The notes: generated from the sequence alone by a model not told the origin. DNA of 64,000 nucleotides from Mytilus californianus (GCF_021869535.1 NW_026262701.1:41667278-41731277), one strand, 5' to 3'. Positions 21,199 to 32,069 are shown, counted from the first letter of the stretch. Made by a program: numbers and translations.

Positions 21199-23272
21199 AT
21201 GTTCAATACAAATAACTCTCGGCAGCCCAGCTGTGTAATGTTTGATCAATCAAGTACACATAGTGATGATATGGCTACAACATCGGGAGCGTCTTCACGA
21301 CTCCCCGCATTAAGGTAGATGGGGTGTCTAAATTATGATCCATAGATTTTTTTAATAATTTGCCAAAATGTAGTTTATATCATGCTTTTTTAAAAAAAAA
21401 AATAAAAAGAATGGGTCACGGGGCTTATTTTCACGCTACAGGTTGTGCAAAATTGACAGATGTTGTATAGATTATGCATGAAAAACCCAATTTTCTGCAA
21501 TAAAACGAAAACTACACCATAGAATTTTGAGATAAAATATGAGAAGATAGCTCTAGTAGTATGCTTTCAGATAAGAAAAAGAAAAAATGGGGTCACGGGA
21601 CCCGTTTTCTTGCTACATAATAAAATAGGTAAATTCCTAACACATTCTATTGTAAAAGTCACTTTATCTGAATTATCTGCCCTTACATTTGAGTTGCCTC
21701 CCCTTATGTGGCAAAGTTGGAAAAAATAGAATCAAACAAAAGTATTCTGTTTTTTTGTAAAATACAACCATAAATAGGATAAAATATGTCATTTTCTGTA
21801 TTCAAATGAAAATTCTTACACATGAATTACCTACTATTCTCAATATTTGCACCTTTTATTAAAGATCTAGACCGATTGTTTTCTGGTATTTCAAAATCCA
21901 AGATGGAGGAAGACACCCTATCTACCTTAAGAAGGGACATAGACTCTAACATAAATAACACACATATTTTAGATATGACGCCATCGGGTGAGGTCCAAAT
22001 GCGGGTAATAAATTCAGAAAGTCAGAAAGGTATTTCATCTGACACTTCATTGGCACACACTGATGAAAGTTTAAATATGCAAAAATTGCAACAGGAATTG
22101 GTTAAACATAGGGAGGCAGAGAGGAGGATAATAGGTTTATTGGAGAGTCATTCGGATGAAAATCATCGTCAATTGTCTTTTGGGTTATCCTGTGGAGGGG
22201 GAGATAGTCTTATGAGTGAGAATAGACAAAATGGTATCCGCGGTCAGAGTGATCAATGCAATGGGCCCAGCATTAACTCTCCATGGAAGGCGCATCCTAA
22301 CACGCGTGTTGGGGGTGCGGAACTGTCCAGGTGGACAGAAACAGGTGTGTAGACATCATGACTACTCCTGATAGAAGGAACACTATAGTGGGGAATGGCA
22401 CAAATAATGTTAGCTCCTACCCAATGTTACCAATTAATAGTAACACGTCTAGTCATCCAGTTCAATAATCGAAAAATATATCTAAGGCAAAGAAACCGCC
22501 AACATTTGACGGAAATACTGGCCGGCAAGATTATATTGTACAGTTTGAAATGGTTGCCGCTGTTAACAATTGGGATGATCATACTAAAGCATATGAGCTT
22601 GCCATTAATTTAAGGGGGGTTGCTCAAGGGATTGTTACTGAAATAGAGCCTTTAAAAAGGTTTGACTATACTTACTTGGTTTCTGCCTTGACGTCTCGGT
22701 TCGAACCAGTGAACCAAGAAAATATGTATAAAGTTCAATTGAACTCATATTATAGAAAATCTGGTCAAACTTTGCCAGAGATGGCACAAGATATCAGAAG
22801 AATAACACGTTTAGCTTATCCCACTGCAACTGTAGACATAAGAAATCAGTTGGGAAAAGACTGTTTTGTAAGGGCATTAAATGACTCCAAAATTCAGCTT
22901 TCCATTTTTCAAAGGGAACCAAAGACCATTGATGATTGTATACGTTTCGGGGTTGAATATGAAGCATTTACTCTAGATCAAAAACGAACCAATAACCCAA
23001 AACAAGGGTTACGTAAGATAGATGAAACGGAGGAATCTAATGACGAGTTGGTAACTCGACTTTCTAAAATAAGTGATCAAATAGGAACCCTCAGTTTTAA
23101 CACTCATATTTCAGACAAAGCAATTACTTGTTTCTATTGTGGAAAAAAGGGTCACATGAAAAGGGAGTGTAGAAAACTTGAATGGGACAAGAAACACAAC
23201 TGCGTAAAATCTGGGAAAATACAACAAAACCCTACTTTTATAAGTACTAGAAATACAAGGGACGCAAACTGA
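21199..23272 (+). pseudogene. Gypsy gag, broken by a MITE, a frameshift and a stop
   Basis: The likely start is the ATG at 21199, 92 bases after the LTR. The frame is interrupted at codon 38 by the TTAA-flanked MITE 21314-21926 and resumes after it (LRRDIDSNINNTH). It continues with a predicted coiled coil (KLQQELVKHREAERRIIGLL) to a stop at 22350. The rest of Gag lies in another frame, open from at least the ATG at 22358, with a nonsense TAA at 22466-22468. It then runs through capsid-like sequence (LNSYYRKSGQTLPEMAQDIR) to a CCHC zinc knuckle, CFYCGKKGHMKREC, and ends at 23270-23272. Capsid and nucleocapsid are recognisable, but this copy cannot make a full Gag without correction. Confidence 0.85.
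21314..21926 (+). mobile_element. MITE with TTAA duplication inserted in gypsy gag
   Basis: Ends GGTAGATGGGGTGTC and the inverted GACACCCTATCTACC, each flanked by TTAA (21310-21313 and 21927-21930). The 613-bp body is non-coding and holds two similar 'gggtcacggg' motifs. TTAA specificity suggests piggyBac-type mobilisation. Confidence 0.85.
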
Positions 23273-23278
23273 TAATAA

Positions 23279-26200
23279 TTTTATGACTTCGGGACACATT
23301 TAAGTGCTGGAGATGGGGACCGGTCACCAGTTACTGATTTAAACGATTCAAGGTCTATACATATTACGAAGACAAATAAACAAGAAAGTTTATTCATTAA
23401 ATGTTTATTTTCGGAAATCAATATAAATTGTTTAGTTGACACAGGGTCAACTATTTGTATCTTGCATCCTAGAAAATATAATATGATACCATCTGAATTA
23501 AGACCTGAAATAAAGAAAAATAATACAAAACTTTGTTTACCCGACGGGAGTTTTATAAATACATTAGGTTATGTATACTTACCTCTTCAGATAGGTAATT
23601 TCAAAGTTACCCATAAATTTACAATAGCTAATATCGATGTACCAGCCGTCATTGGATATGACTTTTTGCATCAATACGAATGCACTCTCGAGTTAGGAAA
23701 AGGTGTACTCATTATCGGTCAAAATTATATACATTGTATTAAAGAGAGTCAAATAGAGTCTGTGTTCAAGGTTTCTATAACGGAAAAATTGACTATTCCT
23801 CCAAATACGGAAGTAATTACTTCGTGTGCTATAAAAGGAGATGCTAGTAGTATAATGAATGCCATGACACAAGTTTTACCTTCAAAGCACACTGATAATT
23901 TATTAATTGCAAAAGCAGTGGTAGATCCAAGTTGCGGCCAAATACCAATAAGAATGGCCAACATGACTGACTTTGAGCAAATAATTCAACCAGACACACA
24001 TGTTGCTATATGTGAAGCAGTCGAGGTTAATTTTGACTCAGCTCATGCTGATATAAATAAACTGATGAACGTGACTTCTTTTGACGAATCAAAAGAAATT
24101 CCCAGTCATTTGACAGACTTACGAGAAAGAAGTAGCAAACTCTTGAGTGAGGACCAAATAAGTCAATTAGATAAACTTTTAATAAAGTATGACACAACGT
24201 TTTCTAAAAGTAAAAGTGATTTGGGGAGGGCCAGCTCTATCAAGCACACAATTAGCACGGGAAATGCAAAGCCCATAAAACAAGCACCTCGTCGTCTACC
24301 ACTCTCTAAGAAAGAGGAGGTAAATGATGAAATACAAAGACTTCTCGACTGTGGGGTCATTGAGCCTTCGAAAAGTCCTTGGGCATCATGCATTGTACCA
24401 GTTACAAAGAAGAGTGATGGTAGTACAAGAATATGCATTGATTTTCGTCCTTTGAATAATATAACGATACATGATTCCTACCCTTTAATTCGCATTGATG
24501 ATGCATTAGATGCTCTAAGAGGCTGCAAATGGCTGAGTGTCATGGACCTCTCTGGTGGTTATTGGCAGGTAGAAATGGACGAAAAAGATAAGGAAAAAAC
24601 GGCATTTACAAGTAACAAAGGGTTGTTTCATTTTAATGTAATGCCGATGGGTTTATGTAATGGTGTTGCTACTTTTCAGAGACTCATGGAATATATTTTA
24701 GCAGGACTAAATTGGGAGACCTGTTTAATATACATTGATGATATCATTGTATTTTCAGATTCATTTGAATCTCATTTGACTAGGCTCGGAGATGTTCTAG
24801 ATCGTATTGCAGCACAAGGTCTCAAGGTTGCCCCTAAAAAATGTTCTTTTTTTCAAAATAAAGTTTCTTTCCTTGGACATATTGTCTCACATGAAGGAAT
24901 TGCAGCTGATCCTGAGAAAATTGAAAGTGTTAAAATGTGGCCTATACCCCAAACAATTACAGATGTTCGGAGCTTTCTTGGCACCTTTTCTTATTACCGT
25001 AATTTAATTCAAAATTTTGCTAATATAGCACGACCTTTACATAAACTGACTGAGAAAAATTGTTTATTTGAATGGACTGATGAATGCAACATGGCTTTTC
25101 AGAAACTGAAAAATGCTCTTATATCATCCCCAATATTAGGTTATCCAGACATGTCAAAAACCTTTATTTTAGACACAGATGCCAGCGGTTTTGGCATTGG
25201 AGCCGTACTGTCCCAAATTCACGATGGTAAAGAAACTGTAGTTGCATACTTTAGCAAGTCACTGAGCCAAGCTCAGCGACAATACTGTGTTACCAGAAGA
25301 GAACTGTTTGCTATTATTTTAAGCGTAAAGCAGTTTCACCATTATCTGTATGGGACCAAGTTTTTGGTACGTACAGATCATGGTGCCCTTACCTGGCTTC
25401 TCAGATTTAAAAATCCTGAAGGTCAAATGGCCAGATGGCTGGAAATTTTAAACACTTATCAGTTTAAGGTGCAACATCGCCCAGGCAAACAGCATGGCAA
25501 CGCTGACGGTTTGTCACGTCGTCCGTGTGTCGACTGTAATTATTGCTCTAAGCAAGATCAAAATGAATTTGAAAACTCTCAAAATGAGCCTCGTGAATTT
25601 TTCAGGAGAACAAAGAAAACGTCTAGACAAGACGACTTGTCTAATGAAGACGAAGTCATGAACATTTGGTTTAAACATAAAACTGATAGACAAATGTCTG
25701 AGTCTGAAGACCAAGATTTGGTTCTTTCTCAGTTACGTTCATTGAAAAAGGTGTACAAAACAAGACCAAGTTGGTCTGATATAGCTGTTGAAAATGTCCA
25801 GCTAAAAAAATATTGGTCTCAGTGGGAACGCATAGTTATGATAAATGATGTTTTATATAGAAAGTGGATTCATGCCACGACTGAGCAAACTATTTTGCAA
25901 TTGATAGTTCCAAATGTCTGGAAACAAGACATACTCGAGATGTTACATAATGACTTACAAAGTGGACACCTTGGCATCCATAAAACGACTGCAAGGGTTC
26001 AAAATCGGTTTTATTGGTTAGGATACAAACAAGATGTAATAACACACTTGCAAAACTGTATTGCTTGCAATTCACGCAAACGATCCTCTACAAGGTCTAA
26101 AAGCAAAATGAAGCAATATAATGTAGGCGCCCCATTAGAAAGGGTTGCAATGGATTTAGTTGGCCCTTTTCCACTCTCTTATAGAGGGAACAAATATGCT

Positions 26201-27016
26201 TTAGTGGTCTCCGACTATTTCACTAAATGGGCTGAGGGGTACCCATTGCCTGACATTGAAGCTCAAACAGTAGAAGATAGTTTTATTAAAATTTTTATCT
26301 GTAGGTTTGGTATTCCACGCCAAATACATACAGATCAAGGAGGGAAATTTGAATCAAAGCTTTTTAAGGAGTTATGCGAAAAACTACGCATCCATAAAAC
26401 AAGGACGACTGCTTTTCGTCCACAAAGTGACGGACTTGTAGAACGTTTAAATCGTTCTTTAGAAAACATAATCAGTAAATATGTCTGTAAAAATCAGAGA
26501 GATTGGGACGAGCAGCTACCTTGGGCCTTAATGGCATATCGTTCATCTGAACATGAAACCACTAAATTATCACCATGTATGCTCATGCTGGGTCGTGAAA
26601 TCGAACTCCCTATAGATTTAATTTATGGACCTCATCCACAAAGGGATGAATTTCCCAATGAAACTGAAACAACAAATGCTTATGTCCAAAAGGTACAAAC
26701 CCTCATGTGGGATGTACAACAGAAAGCGTGTAAAAATATCATTACGGCTAGTAATAGACAAAAACGTCAATATGATTTAAGGGCAAATCAAAATTCTTAT
26801 AAAGTCTGTGACTCTGTGTGGTTAAACATATTAGCTAGGGTAAAACATATAAGTCCAAAGCTCCAAAAGCAATGGGATGGTCCTTATATTATAACAGAAG
26901 TGATTTCTGATGTTATTTATAGGATTCAGAAGAGTCCTAATTCAAAATTTCAGGTCGTCCATCATGATAGACTCAAACGTTTTTACGGGAAAGTCGACAA
27001 TGGGTTTGTCAACTAA
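23279..27016 (+). CDS. pol: Gypsy Pol: protease, reverse transcriptase, RNase H, integrase
   Basis: The frame is open from 23279, immediately after three stops that close gag in the same frame. An aspartic protease motif (CLVDTGSTIC) appears around 23429-23458. RT has QVEMDEKDKEKTAF, MPMGLCNGVATFQ and the catalytic YIDDIIVFS. RNase H has DTDASGFGIGAVLSQ, RRELFA, RTDHGALTWL and HGNADGLSRR. Integrase has an HHCC zinc finger (GHLGIHKTTARVQNRFYWLG, then CIACNSRK) and the D-D-E core (AMDLVGPF, TDQGGKFES, GLVERLNRSLE). A GPY/F-like end follows (KQWDGPYIITEV); I see no chromodomain. All catalytic residues I can check are present, and the ~1245-codon length is usual for Ty3/gypsy. Expression must bypass the stops or use another start; no ATG precedes the protease motif. 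Confidence 0.95.
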   Translation, partial: FYDFGTHLSAGDGDRSPVTDLNDSRSIHITKTNKQESLFIKCLFSEININCLVDTGSTICILHPRKYNMIPSELRPEIKKNNTKLCLPDGSFINTLGYVYLPLQIGNFKVTHKFTIANIDVPAVIGYDFLHQYECTLELGKGVLIIGQNYIHCIKESQIESVFKVSITEKLTIPPNTEVITSCAIKGDASSIMNAMTQVLPSKHTDNLLIAKAVVDPSCGQIPIRMANMTDFEQIIQPDTHVAICEAVEVNFDSAHADINKLMNVTSFDESKEIPSHLTDLRERSSKLLSEDQISQLDKLLIKYDTTFSKSKSDLGRASSIKHTISTGNAKPIKQAPRRLPLSKKEEVNDEIQRLLDCGVIEPSKSPWASCIVPVTKKSDGSTRICIDFRPLNNITIHDSYPLIRIDDALDALRGCKWLSVMDLSGGYWQVEMDEKDKEKTAFTSNKGLFHFNVMPMGLCNGVATFQRLMEYILAGLNWETCLIYIDDIIVFSDSFESHLTRLGDVLDRIAAQGLKVAPKKCSFFQNKVSFLGHIVSHEGIAADPEKIESVKMWPIPQTITDVRSFLGTFSYYRNLIQNFANIARPLHKLTEKNCLFEWTDECNMAFQKLKNALISSPILGYPDMSKTFILDTDASGFGIGAVLSQIHDGKETVVAYFSKSLSQAQRQYCVTRRELFAIILSVKQFHHYLYGTKFLVRTDHGALTWLLRFKNPEGQMARWLEILNTYQFKVQHRPGKQHGNADGLSRRPCVDCNYCSKQDQNEFENSQNEPREFFRRTKKTSRQDDLSNEDEVMNIWFKHKTDRQMSESEDQDLVLSQLRSLKKVYKTRPSWSDIAVENVQLKKYWSQWERIVMINDVLYRKWIHATTEQTILQLIVPNVWKQDILEMLHNDLQSGHLGIHKTTARVQNRFYWLGYKQDVITHLQNCIACNSRKRSSTRSKSKMKQYNVGAPLERVAMDLVGPFPLSYRGNKYALVVSDYFTKWAEGYPLPDIEAQTVEDSFIKIFICRFGIPRQIHTDQGGKFESKLFKELCEKLRIHKTRTTAFRPQSDGLVERLNRSLENIISKYVCKNQRDWDEQLPWALMAYRSSEHETTKLSPCMLMLGREIELPIDLIYGPHPQRDEFPNETETTNAYVQKVQTLMWDVQQKACKNIITASNRQKRQYDLRANQNSYKVCDSVWLNILARVKHISPKLQKQWDGPYIITEVISDVIYRIQKSPNSKFQVVHHDRLKRFYGKVDNGFVN

Positions 27017-27163
27017 AATGTATAAAAAAAGATCAAAGCTCTAAAGCACTGTATGCATGTCTGAATTCTAACTTAAGACAAAAAAACATAAAAATATATA
27101 TACATATTTATACTTCTAAGAATAGCTGTATGCATGTATATCCTAGAAGAACAAAACATTTAA

Positions 27164-28375
27164 TTTTTCGATGATTTTCAGTTGTTTGATTGTTTTAAGT
27201 GTGGGGCCCAATATAGAAATAGGCAGACGCTGATGAGGCATGTAAGGACCAGTCACCCAAACAAAATGCTCAGGTGTAACATGTGTCCGCATCTAGTGGC
27301 ATCAACATTGAAATATAGGATGAGGACTCATCAAAGAGTCTGCCATGGTGTTACAAAACTGAGTGTTTCTGAAGTTACCATTCCTGCCACACCCTTTGCT
27401 GGGACAGAAAGAGTAAGAAATCGTATAAGGCCATACAACGCAGATTTGTCCGCAAGACCAACAGTGAAATCTTTAGACAATAAAACTAAAACCAGAAGTC
27501 CAAACAGTCCACAGGAACAACACATTGATATAGCAGCAGATTCGAAGGGGACTGCAAGCCTTACAACATCGCCTGTAACAATCAGCCTGGGCATTGAGAA
27601 TCATAATGTTACACCAATAAAGAAAAATTTGTTAACTTTGTTTGACTTGCCTAAGAAAATTGTGTCACCCATTCCTCCTACTCCGAAGAGGCAAAGAACT
27701 CTTGACAATCATTCAGAAAAGAAGGACAGTAGCCACTTGGCCTTACCTGACAATGCAGCTACTGAGCAAGGCAAGAAATGGCAAAGATTTCTGGCTCCCC
27801 CTAGTCAGTTTGATAAATCCACCAAAGCTGCCGAGATATTTCAAATTAGAAAAGCCGCTGTTCACAGCGATAACTATGCTGGTTCCATTATCCCCTACGG
27901 TTATGGGTGTGTAAAGAAAGACGAAAAAGTAGTCTTCCCGGATGGGACTATTTATTCCTTAAGTTATACTTGGGTAGCTGACCCAAAGTTAGCTGGTATG
28001 AAAAGCGTAAACATCCAGACCGATAATTGTGAGTGTAAAGAAACAGCAACAAACACTATGCCGTTCGTGGTGTGGCCGATAGCTGATGCTGCCACTGGTA
28101 CAGATATGTGTAGCACTGACGCTTCCACAAAGTTTAACACTGTTGAGTCCGATGAAAAGCCCGTGGAAATACCAACTGAAATTATTTCAGATACTGAAGA
28201 CATTAACGAGAGAAAACAAGTCATTGATGGATCTATGATTGTGATTAGTGACTCTGAAATGTCGAGCGGCGAGAGCAGTGATAGTGATAGTGACAGTGAC
28301 AGTTCATCTTCCAATTCAGACACAGTAGAAACAATTAATGTGAATATAGAGGTAGACAATTCTTTTGATGTTTAA
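27164..28375 (+). CDS. ORF3: C2H2 zinc-finger protein in env position of the gypsy element
   Basis: Open from 27164 to the TAA at 28375. The domain starts right after a consensus acceptor (gatgattttcag, ending 27181), which is followed by codons for LFDCFKCGAQY. Finger 1 is CFKC-X12-HVRTSH; finger 2 is a C2H2 variant, CNMC-X14-HQRVCH. The middle part is basic and Ser/Thr/Pro-rich, with a conserved-looking block (IIPYGYGCVKKDEKVVFPDG). The end is acidic Ser/Asp repeats (SDSEMSSGESSDSDSDSD). The first in-frame ATG (27233) lies inside finger 1, so splicing to an upstream leader is the likely expression route. It has no signal peptide or membrane segment, so it is not an envelope. The role is unknown; nucleic-acid or chromatin binding is an inference. 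Confidence 0.75.
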   Translation, partial: FFDDFQLFDCFKCGAQYRNRQTLMRHVRTSHPNKMLRCNMCPHLVASTLKYRMRTHQRVCHGVTKLSVSEVTIPATPFAGTERVRNRIRPYNADLSARPTVKSLDNKTKTRSPNSPQEQHIDIAADSKGTASLTTSPVTISLGIENHNVTPIKKNLLTLFDLPKKIVSPIPPTPKRQRTLDNHSEKKDSSHLALPDNAATEQGKKWQRFLAPPSQFDKSTKAAEIFQIRKAAVHSDNYAGSIIPYGYGCVKKDEKVVFPDGTIYSLSYTWVADPKLAGMKSVNIQTDNCECKETATNTMPFVVWPIADAATGTDMCSTDASTKFNTVESDEKPVEIPTEIISDTEDINERKQVIDGSMIVISDSEMSSGESSDSDSDSDSSSSNSDTVETINVNIEVDNSFDV

Positions 28376-28663
28376 CATGCTTTTATTGTATTATAGTAAT
28401 TGTGTGAGTGCTAAGTAACCAGTATGTAATGTATGAGAAAATTAGGTGTGTGATTTTATTTTATTCAAAGAATTAGCTTTTCTAAAAAGCTGATTTAAAA
28501 TCAAAGTATTAGCTTTTCTAAAAAAGCTGACTTAAAGTCGAAATAGTAGCTTTTCCAAAAAGCTGACTTAAAAAAAATTTAATTATGTGCTGTTCTTTTA
28601 TATAAGACATTTAATATCTTATGATTTGAAGTTAAATCCTGTCCGGGACGAACAGTTCTTTCA

Positions 28664-28675
28664 GGTAGGGGGCAA
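28664..28675 (+). other. Gypsy polypurine tract
   Basis: The purine-rich ggtagggggcaa directly precedes the 3' LTR start TGTAACGG, as expected for the plus-strand primer. Confidence 0.6.
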
Positions 28676-30007
28676 TGTAACGGATTTACCAACACCGACT
28701 GTCCCTATCGTGGAAGTACGTTTCGTTCTTGACAGAAATAATAATAATAAACTATTTTTGTATATCATGGCAAATTATGACTTCATTAAATAACTTTTCA
28801 TACCTCTCAAATATTACTAACTTATTTCTTTTTTTTTTAAATATCTTTTCACTATACTGAGAATTTTAAGATACACATATGACAACATAGTCAAGTCCTC
28901 AATTATTTCATGATTGTGTTTACATGTTAAAGCTGTGTTTTCTTTGCAATGTTTATTCTACATAAATATGGTTATAAATGGGATAAACATATAAATGTAG
29001 GCTCAAAATATTATAAGGGCATTATTACTTTTGTATTTATAGTTATGTTAAAACATTACTTCATGATTTCTCCAAATTATGAGAGAGAAAGGGACATATT
29101 GGAGGATTTTCCTCAATTGAGTCAGTGTGTTACTTACCATTTTGTATTATTCTGTTGATTAAATTATCCATTGTACATGTATAAATGATATTCTAATGTG
29201 GTATTTTTATCTGTATTAATTGTTTCTTGTCATAAATACTATATATGTATCGCTTTCACCATATTTTCACTGAGTCACAAACACAACTTTTGACGTTAGA
29301 CATTTCGTTTATTTTATTTTACTGCCGTAAAGCAGATCAATTGTCGTAATCGATAATTGTGACGTCATAATCAAGTGCGTTGGAATTTAGTATAAATAGA
29401 GAACACTTTGTTAAGTTAACTTCAGTCGTGAATTGGCTCCCGAGGTACTAAGTACTCTCAATATTATCACTTTGTGATATTGCAACAATCTTTTCGACGC
29501 TGAGCGTGTTTAATAAATATTATACTCAAAGTTTCAAGGTGATTATAATAAATCATACAAGCATACTTTAGGTCTATAAAAAGACTCTATAACTGCATAA
29601 ATAAAAGACTCATTACATTTTAAAGGGTTACGGCTATTTAGACCAAGAATAAATGACTCAGTCGTTTAATTACTATTTATACTAAAGCCACACACCGTCA
29701 CATGACGTCTTTTTGGACTCACGTAAATTGTTAAGCCATTTAATTTATATTGATATTTATAGACGGGAGAATAAACTTTCAAAAACTATGTATATATATT
29801 ATTGAATTGAATCGTTATTTTTAATCATGTTGATACTGAGATAATAAATATTTCGTTTATTTATTCTGTCTTGATCATTTCCATTTGCAATAGCTGCCTG
29901 CCCAGAGGATTTAATGTTGTAAAGTAAGAGTTTGTCATTGTTGCCTAAAACAGGCTTAACAAATTTACCGTATTATAATTTCCAGTCGTAACGTGGGAAA
30001 CGTTACA
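28676..30007 (+). repeat. 3' LTR of the gypsy element
   Basis: Intact 1332-bp LTR, TGTAACGG...CGTTACA. CRE at 29360-29367, TATAAATA at 29391-29398, initiator TCAGTC at 29422-29427, and AATAAA motifs downstream of the start. It contains the uninterrupted target site that proves the insertion in the 5' LTR. Confidence 0.95.
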
Positions 30008-30177
30008 ATACGAGGGAGACAATTTACTCTATCCCATGGCAAATACTCTATTACCCTTCACGGAGACGATTGCTCAAGTGTGCGCTTTAATAAATACGGA
30101 TAATTGTTATGTACAAGACGACATAGTTTATTACTTTGAATTTGAAATTTAATAGCAGAACATTCAGTATAATAAAT

Positions 30178-30317
30178 TAAATGACACATATCTGAGAGGG
30201 AGATAGAGTAGATTGTTACCCCCCGAAAAGACATTGTCAACCTTGGCTTCGCCTCAGTTGACAATGTTTCTCTGTGTAACAATCTGCTCTTTCACCCTCT
30301 CAGCTATGTGTTATTTA
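30178..30317 (+). repeat. Long imperfect hairpin (foldback repeat)
   Basis: Arms of about 62 nt (from taaatgacacatatctgaga to cattgtcaac, and their complement) are about 80% paired around a short centre, cttggcttcgcctca. No coding sequence. The remainder to 31640 has no recognised features apart from a (TA)n run at 30857-30871. Confidence 0.8.
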
Positions 30318-31649
30318 TATATTACTAATACTACTACTTTACCATAATCCTTATTTTAATAGCTTACAAACAAATGATCTTATGGATAACACAAGGGGGA
30401 TATTGAGTTGCTTGTCTTTTTGCTTTTGCAATGGCGTTGTCATTGACTTATGGGATTCAAAATCCCTTTGGTATCTTCCGCCTCTCTTTTGCCTTGCGCC
30501 AAATATAAATTCAACAATATTAAGTATTATCGAGTGCATTCAAACTGTTAAAATACAGATCCTTTGTCCACGCTTTGCTTACAAAGATCTAAAAACGCTT
30601 CATTTTAATTTCTGTTTAAATGACCTTTCAGAATCATCTGGTTTTGTCGTAATGATTCACACCTTCACAAATTTGAAGGCTGGAATTTCATTGGCTGATG
30701 TAATATAATTACAAGAACAGAAAGTAGAACGGAGTGTTGTGAGATCTTTATAAGGGAAGCGAGAACACATGATCTGTATTTTAATCAGATTGTTAAAAAA
30801 ATATCATAGCAAATCCTTTCTTTCACATTTTTTTACGTTCTTAAGTTGAATGCTTTATATATATATATATAGTCACTGACATGGGAAAAAAGATAAAAAT
30901 AAGTTTGACTTGATATTAAGGTTGCTTTACCCAACCACACTGTACATAGTGTTACTATTTAATACTCGTAATGTATATATCAATGTTTAATGTGCTTAGA
31001 ACCCATTTGTCAGTAATTTATTGCAGCCATTTCATTAATCAGCTGTTCCTATTTTACCTTTTTAACAATTTTTTTTTGTATCATAACTTGAGTTTTAGTC
31101 GTCATTATCCAAATTTAAACTTTATTTTGAGCACCCATTATTGGTTGTGTATTGGTGGTTTATTGCATGTTAACAAAACGAAAGTTTTGATTGTCTTATC
31201 TACTGACCCAAATAGTATAAATAGAAGAAATAAAATAAATACTTATTCTATGGAATCAACCTTCTCGCAATCGTAGTCAACTTTCCTGACCTATTTATTG
31301 GATGATTACGACATCTTGTATATAGATATTAATTTACTGATAATAGATATATTTATTTAATAGTTTGTCAATTAACTGTACATATTTGATTTCATAGATG
31401 CTACGTATATACATAAAGAACATCTGATTTTTATCTTGACTTAGTTTTATTTCAGCCAAATATCTGATCAAATGATCCATGGAAATTATATTCGATAACG
31501 AATAGCCACATGAAAACGATCCCATCTTAAATGCAATTATTTTACATGTTGAGATAGTTACATACAAAACAACATTTTTTTCCAATGACTATACGTTAAG
31601 TTGTTGTAACCACAATCCTGTCCGATTTTGTCGAATATGACCTACCGAT

Positions 31650-31860
31650 TGAGACTTATCACCGGGTTTTCACTATACTAACACGAGCAACAAGACGGGT
31701 GCCACATGTTGAGCAGGATCTGCTTACCCTTACGGACCACCTAAGATCACTCCTTGTTTTGTTTGAAAGGGATTAGTATTGCTTTTGATTCAGTTTTCAG
31801 TGTTGTTCATTGTGTTTGGTTTTTTTTTTAATTATTTTTCAATGTCTGCGTTGTGTTAAA
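31650..31860 (+). repeat. Dispersed SINE-like mussel repeat
   Basis: Contains 'acgggtgccacatgttgagc', then 'aggatctgcttaccc' and 'gatcactccttg'. It is related to the next copy at 32070-32240 and to inverted copies at 6485-6715 and 60450-60600. Confidence 0.6.
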
Positions 31861-32069
31861 TGTTAACAATCTTCAAAAGTTGTCTATCCTTTATCATTAA
31901 AAACTTTCAATTTCAAAATCCCACATTCATTCAAGTTTCAGGGTTAGAAAATTTACTTGACTAATGTTTAATGACTTTGGTGATGTCGTATTGTTCGATA
32001 AGAGTCAATTACCAAATTGAATCCGCTATTGCGTGATGCCACAATCAATTGATATAATTTATCAACGTT

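Larger units (their letters stand above)
15830..30007 (+). mobile_element. Ty3/gypsy LTR retrotransposon with extra zinc-finger ORF, 5' LTR interrupted
   Basis: Two LTRs starting TGTAACGG and ending CGTTACA enclose 21107-28675. The host sequence ATAC occurs immediately outside both ends (15826-15829 and 30008-30011), a 4-bp target duplication. Removing the 3.95-kb insertion, the 5' LTR is about 1326 bp against 1332 bp for the 3' LTR; by eye they differ at about a dozen positions including a 6-bp indel. Internal order is gag, protease-RT-RNase H-integrase, then a zinc-finger ORF. The element inserted beside or into an older hairpin-forming repeat (30178-30317). Gag is broken, so this copy is unlikely to be autonomous although pol is open throughout. 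Confidence 0.95.

Noticed and set aside
21822..22352. 176-codon frame as a separate protein
   Set aside because: Its first part is MITE sequence; only the portion after 21927 is gag.
24163..26075. Minus-strand frames within gypsy pol
   Set aside because: Shadows of the 1245-codon pol frame.
27964..28359. 131-codon minus-strand frame
   Set aside because: Mirror of the acidic Ser/Asp-rich end of ORF3, giving a Leu/Ser low-complexity artefact.
27182..28375. ORF3 as an envelope glycoprotein
   Set aside because: No signal peptide, no membrane span and no glycoprotein-type cysteine pattern; zinc fingers instead.
30382..30708. 108-codon plus-strand frame after the gypsy element
   Set aside because: No motif, no splice context, and composition like surrounding AT-rich DNA.
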